Shown piece by piece: positions 61,623 to 64,000 of a stretch of DNA of 64,000 nt. Below the pieces are notes generated by a model. It saw only the letters and a program-made list of their open reading frames with translations, did no database searches and was not told where the DNA came from. The translations under genes were made by a program, and so were the position numbers. The stretch comes from JACCQS01 sp963766765 (GTDB taxonomy: Bacteria; Actinomycetota; Actinomycetes; Mycobacteriales; Geodermatophilaceae), in the NCBI GenBank assembly GCA_963766765.1, contig CAVYBR010000014.1, positions 248,001 to 312,000 of the forward strand. Direction: 5' to 3'. Every line of letters begins with the position of its first letter. Position 1 is the stretch's first letter.

Positions 61623-61785
61623 CGACAGCGAGCGAGCATCGCAGCGAGGAACGAGCGAGGAGCGGAACGAGCGCGGAGTCAGCCAAGTGGATTCGGCTGA
61701 CGACAGCGAGCGAGCATCGCAGCGAGGAACGAGCGAGGAGCGGAACGAGCGCGGAGTCAGCCAAGTGGATTCAGCTGACGACAGC
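61619..61785. repeat. 78-bp tandem repeat (two copies plus partial) at the pfkA stop
   Basis: Units at 61619-61696 and 61697-61774 differ at one base, and a third partial unit of 11 bp follows. Each starts with CTGACGACAGC, so the first supplies the TGA stop of pfkA. The inside is GAGC/GCGAG-rich (GAGCATCGCAGCGAGGAACG) and matches the degenerate repeat at 49086-49240. Confidence 0.95.
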
Positions 61786-61788
61786 TGT

Positions 61789-62110
61789 TCAGGTGTTGGT
61801 CGGCAGCTTCTGCAGGAGCGTGAAGTCGACCGGGGAGGGCCGACGGTCCAGGCGGCGATCGAGCAGGGCACGGGTGACGTCCGTACGTCCGGCCCAGAGC
61901 GATGCGGCCAGCACCGTGTCCTCGACGATCTCGCGTTGCGCCGCTGACCCGCCGATGAGTTCGACGCCGCGCAGTGCCAGCAGCGAGTCGGTTGCCTGGT
62001 CCGGGCGTCCGGCGACGAATTGAGCCAGCCCCTCGGCGAGTGGACCGATGACCTCCACCAAACCAGGATGCCGTGCCCTCTCGGCGTAGGCGGCCAACCG
62101 GCGTAGCCGC
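61789..62110 (-). pseudogene. C-terminal remnant of a TPR-like protein
   Basis: The minus-strand frame from about 62110 to the stop at 61789 encodes about 105 residues: RRLAAYAERARHPG, IGPLAEGLAQFVAGRP, GGSAAQREIVEDTV and ALLDRRLDRRPS. These resemble the C-terminal end of actinobacterial TPR proteins of about 450 residues, where GGSHAQRD and an ALL-ER motif occur. No start with a ribosome site precedes it, and its upstream side runs into a different gene fragment. It is probably non-functional. Confidence 0.7.
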
Positions 62111-62116
62111 TGCTCG

Positions 62117-62254
62117 TCAGGGCCTCCCCTGACGTGGGTCGACGAGCACGATCTCCGCCCGAGTGCCCGCCCGCACGGCCGCTGCTGTCAAATGCGCAGC
62201 CGTGAGCGTTCCTGCGGCGCCAGCTCCGACGATCGCGAACCGGGCGCGTGCCAC
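62117..62254 (-). pseudogene. N-terminal remnant of an FAD-NAD(P)-binding protein
   Basis: From GTG 62254, preceded by GGGAGGA, the frame gives 45 residues and stops. RFAIVGAGAAGTLTAAHL is a dinucleotide-binding GxGxxG helix and AEIVLVDPRQGRP the following strand, as in PF13454-type FAD/NAD(P)-binding proteins. Only the first 45 residues exist, and the frame ends where the TPR remnant begins. A deletion joining two same-strand genes explains both. Confidence 0.75.
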
Positions 62255-62713
62255 CCGTGTCCTCCCGTTTGGAATAGCTAAGTATTTCGATAACCTTACT
62301 AGAGTTTATGTAGCGGTGGCGCTGGGGTCGGCGATGAAGTGCGGGTCGCGGGTGGCTGGGGTTCTAGGACGAAAGGCGCGCCAGCGAGGGGTATGGGGTT
62401 GGCCCGGTTCGCGTGCTCGGCCTGCGGCTTTCCGGGTGTCCCTTCGTGATCTTGACCTTGTGGTGGCGACACGCCGGGAAAAGGCTCCGGAAACCGCAAT
62501 AAGGTCAAGATCACGGTGATTGCGGCTCTGACTACGACCACCCGCACGCATCGACCCCACCCGCGCACCCCGGATCAACACCGCACACCGGCCACTGCCA
62601 CCCCGAACCGACTGGCCACCAGACGCACACGGCCAAGGACCGCCCTGAGCTCAGGGTGTCGAGACTCACCTGCCAGACGCGAACCCCCACGGCTCCAGCC
62701 GCGTCCCATCCCC
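62255..62713. other. Gene-free region with a long inverted repeat
   Basis: No convincing coding sequence was found in 459 nt. The frame open upstream of 62714 encodes only Pro/Arg/Thr-rich text and is probably not translated. The main structure is the inverted repeat at 62445-62515 (separate entry). An AT-rich stretch (TAAGTATTTCGATAACCTTACTAGAG, 62279-62304), unusual for this GC-rich window, lies next to the FAD remnant and may hold its promoter. Confidence 0.6.
62445..62515. repeat. 15-bp perfect inverted repeat flanking a 41-nt spacer
   Basis: CGTGATCTTGACCTT (62445-62459) and AAGGTCAAGATCACG (62501-62515) are exact reverse complements. The spacer contains a second short hairpin (GCCGGGAAAAGGCTCCGG). 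The layout fits a small mobile palindromic element (REP or MITE-like) or a long hairpin RNA. No T-tract follows, so it is not a simple terminator. Confidence 0.9.
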
Positions 62714-63319
62714 GTGGGACTAGCGGACTGGAATGAGCACGGTGAGCGCATGCTGCACCTGCTCGAGCCGGGGGAACGCGTGTTCGCGTTCGAAGACATC
62801 GCGGTCATCGACGGGCTGGGCGTTCCCATGCCGGTCGGTCCACCTCGATCCGAGGAGCCGGCCCCGTTCATCTGGGCGGTCGTCACTGCGCCGCTCGTCG
62901 TCGCCAGCTGGTCCCCGCACATCACGTTCCAGCACGGCCGAACCGGGTACGGCACACCGCAATCGCTCGCCGCGTATTTCGCCGCGGCCGTGCGGGGCGG
63001 GTTGTCGTCCCGGATCGTCGTCACCGACCGACGGGTACTGATCATCGGAGATCCGCGAGGCATGTCCTTTCGAGCGATCTTCTCACCGCCCGATCGGTGG
63101 GAGCTGCGCTTCGCCGCACCGCGGAACGCCATCGCCTCGGCACGGCGGCAGTGGTACTGGTTGCACTTGGCCCGGCTGCGGATGGACTTCGCAGACCATT
63201 CGTGGCTGAAATGCGTCACGAGTGTCGGCGGAGGTCGGGGCAAGGTCGAGCGGGTCCTGGCCGCGCTCCGATCCGATCCCGCGACCAACCCTGGCCTGCC
63301 CCGACCCCAGCCGGCATGA
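62714..63319 (+). CDS. Hypothetical protein, unknown family
   Basis: The GTG at 62714 gives 201 residues (VGLADWNEHGERMLHLLEPG); an ATG at 62750 is an alternative. The protein is soluble, with GERVFAFEDIAVIDG, SSRIVVTDRRVLII, SPPDRWELRFAAPRNAIASARRQWYWLHL and DFADHSW. The TDRRVLI pattern followed by strands recalls PH-like/GRAM-like domains that open with ATNRRLLL, but this is weak. It lies between the repeat region and aroG. Confidence 0.65.
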   Translation: MGLADWNEHGERMLHLLEPGERVFAFEDIAVIDGLGVPMPVGPPRSEEPAPFIWAVVTAPLVVASWSPHITFQHGRTGYGTPQSLAAYFAAAVRGGLSSRIVVTDRRVLIIGDPRGMSFRAIFSPPDRWELRFAAPRNAIASARRQWYWLHLARLRMDFADHSWLKCVTSVGGGRGKVERVLAALRSDPATNPGLPRPQPA

Positions 63320-63362
63320 GGGCAAGGGCCGCCGCCGCGCCGCTTCGCCGTACGCTGAACCG

Positions 63363-64000
63363 GTGAGCACGGCACCCGATCTGGACAGCTGGCGAGCCCT
63401 GCCGATCGTCCAACAACCCCACTGGCCCGATCAAGCAGGCCTGGACACGGTCCTGACGACGCTCAGCACGGTGCCCCCGATCGTTGCCCCCAGCGAGGTC
63501 GACATGCTGCGGGCCCGACTGGCCGAGGTCGCCGCCGGCAAGGCGTTCCTGCTGCAGGGTGGCGACTGCGCCGAGACCTTCGACGACAACACCGAGCCCC
63601 GACTTCGCGGCACGACGCGGACGCTGCTGCAGATGGCCGTTGTGCTCACCTACGGCGCCAGCGTTCCGGTGGTGAAGGTCGGCCGGATCGCCGGGCAGTA
63701 CGCGAAGCCGCGCTCGGCTGACCTAGATGCATTGGGCCTGCCGTCCTATCGAGGCGACATGGTCAATTCCATCGAGCCGACACCAGAGGCCCGGGTTCCA
63801 GACCCGCAGCGGATGGTGCGTGCGTACGCGAACTCCGCGGCAGCGATGAACATGATCCGTGCCTATGCCCGAGGCGGACTGGCAGACCTGCACGCCGTGC
63901 ACGACTGGAACCGGGAATTCGTCGCGCAGTCTCGGGCCGGAGTCCGCTACGAGACCATCGCCCAGGAGATCGACCGGGCGCTCGCATTCATGGCGGCCTG
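63363..64000 (+). CDS. aroG: Class II DAHP synthase, partial (N-terminal part)
   Basis: The GTG at 63363 opens a frame that runs off the window. The product begins STAPDLDSWRALPIVQQPHWP and continues with AFLLQGGDCAETF, VVKVGRIAGQYAKPRS, YRGDMVNSI and YANSAAAMNMIRAY, all characteristic of plant-like class II 3-deoxy-D-arabino-heptulosonate 7-phosphate synthases, including one Cys of the metal site in GGDCAE. It starts the shikimate pathway. Position next to the exoribonuclease and Pfk matches M. tuberculosis Rv2178c-Rv2179c loosely. Confidence 0.95.
   Translation, partial: MSTAPDLDSWRALPIVQQPHWPDQAGLDTVLTTLSTVPPIVAPSEVDMLRARLAEVAAGKAFLLQGGDCAETFDDNTEPRLRGTTRTLLQMAVVLTYGASVPVVKVGRIAGQYAKPRSADLDALGLPSYRGDMVNSIEPTPEARVPDPQRMVRAYANSAAAMNMIRAYARGGLADLHAVHDWNREFVAQSRAGVRYETIAQEIDRALAFMAA

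Noticed and set aside
62516..62713. N-terminal extension of the orphan gene at 62714
   Set aside because: Pro/Arg/Thr-rich, starts inside the inverted repeat, and has no ribosome site; likely untranslated.

Overview
The window is high-GC, gene-dense DNA with many GTG starts and short intergenic gaps. Actinobacterial markers are the QcrCAB/CtaCEF respiratory genes with a di-heme cytochrome c, PimB, DUF3043, DUF3817, an SOS-box-bearing 13E12/DUF222 HNH gene and class II DAHP synthase. Gene order from about 7 kb to 64 kb follows, with local insertions, the Mycobacterium tuberculosis lipB/sucB/pepA/gcvT to aroG region and its Streptomyces counterpart (recalled from memory, not searched). The order or family cannot be fixed from sequence alone. 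It reads as a chromosomal core segment with small accessory patches.

Layout. 1-5.2 kb: a partial gene, an operon on the minus strand (ribbon-helix-helix protein, DUF4097 protein, DrrAB-type ABC exporter), and a twice-frameshifted HNH gene whose start codon overlaps a perfect LexA box. 5.4-7.1 kb: a DGPF/YCII protein plus ECF42-type sigma factor. 7.1-17.6 kb: lipB, an MMPL transporter, a divergent PRPP synthetase, a membrane pseudokinase, a TIGR01777 epimerase, sucB and lpdA (2-oxo acid dehydrogenase E2 and E3). 17.6-22.6 kb: sulfite reductase, APS/PAPS reductase, SirB and leucyl aminopeptidase as one minus-strand unit, preceded by a short Cys-containing leader peptide of the actinobacterial RRHxDxxRV type. 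22.6-28.4 kb: gcvT, erpA, a peroxiredoxin, a TPR-GGDEF protein and small membrane proteins.

28.5-36.8 kb holds the cytochrome bcc-aa3 oxidase genes: ctaC-ctaF converge on ctaE-qcrC-qcrA-qcrB, with ctaG divergent and followed by a pseudo-receiver gene and trpD (ctaD is not in the window). 36.8-46 kb: a stand-alone Lrp ligand-binding domain, an internally scrambled alcohol dehydrogenase pseudogene, a DEDD exonuclease/UvrC-like fusion, two cell-wall hydrolases (the second behind a ydaO-type c-di-AMP riboswitch), a frameshifted M48 protease and PimB. 46-56 kb: a PLA2-like membrane protein, an acyl-CoA ligase, SRPBCC and ArsA-like proteins, a ROK glucokinase and a FrcBCA-like sugar importer. 56-64 kb: a TIGR00300 protein, esterase, PlsC, a 3'-5' exoribonuclease, a probably PPi-dependent phosphofructokinase, a repeat-rich junction with two gene remnants, an orphan gene, and the start of class II DAHP synthase.

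The most unusual items are the scrambled dehydrogenase, the SOS-controlled broken HNH gene, the leader peptide of the sulfur operon, the c-di-AMP riboswitch, the chimeric remnant locus at 62 kb and the repeat family that has extended or duplicated gene 3' ends. No CRISPR array, rRNA, tRNA or complete insertion sequence was seen.
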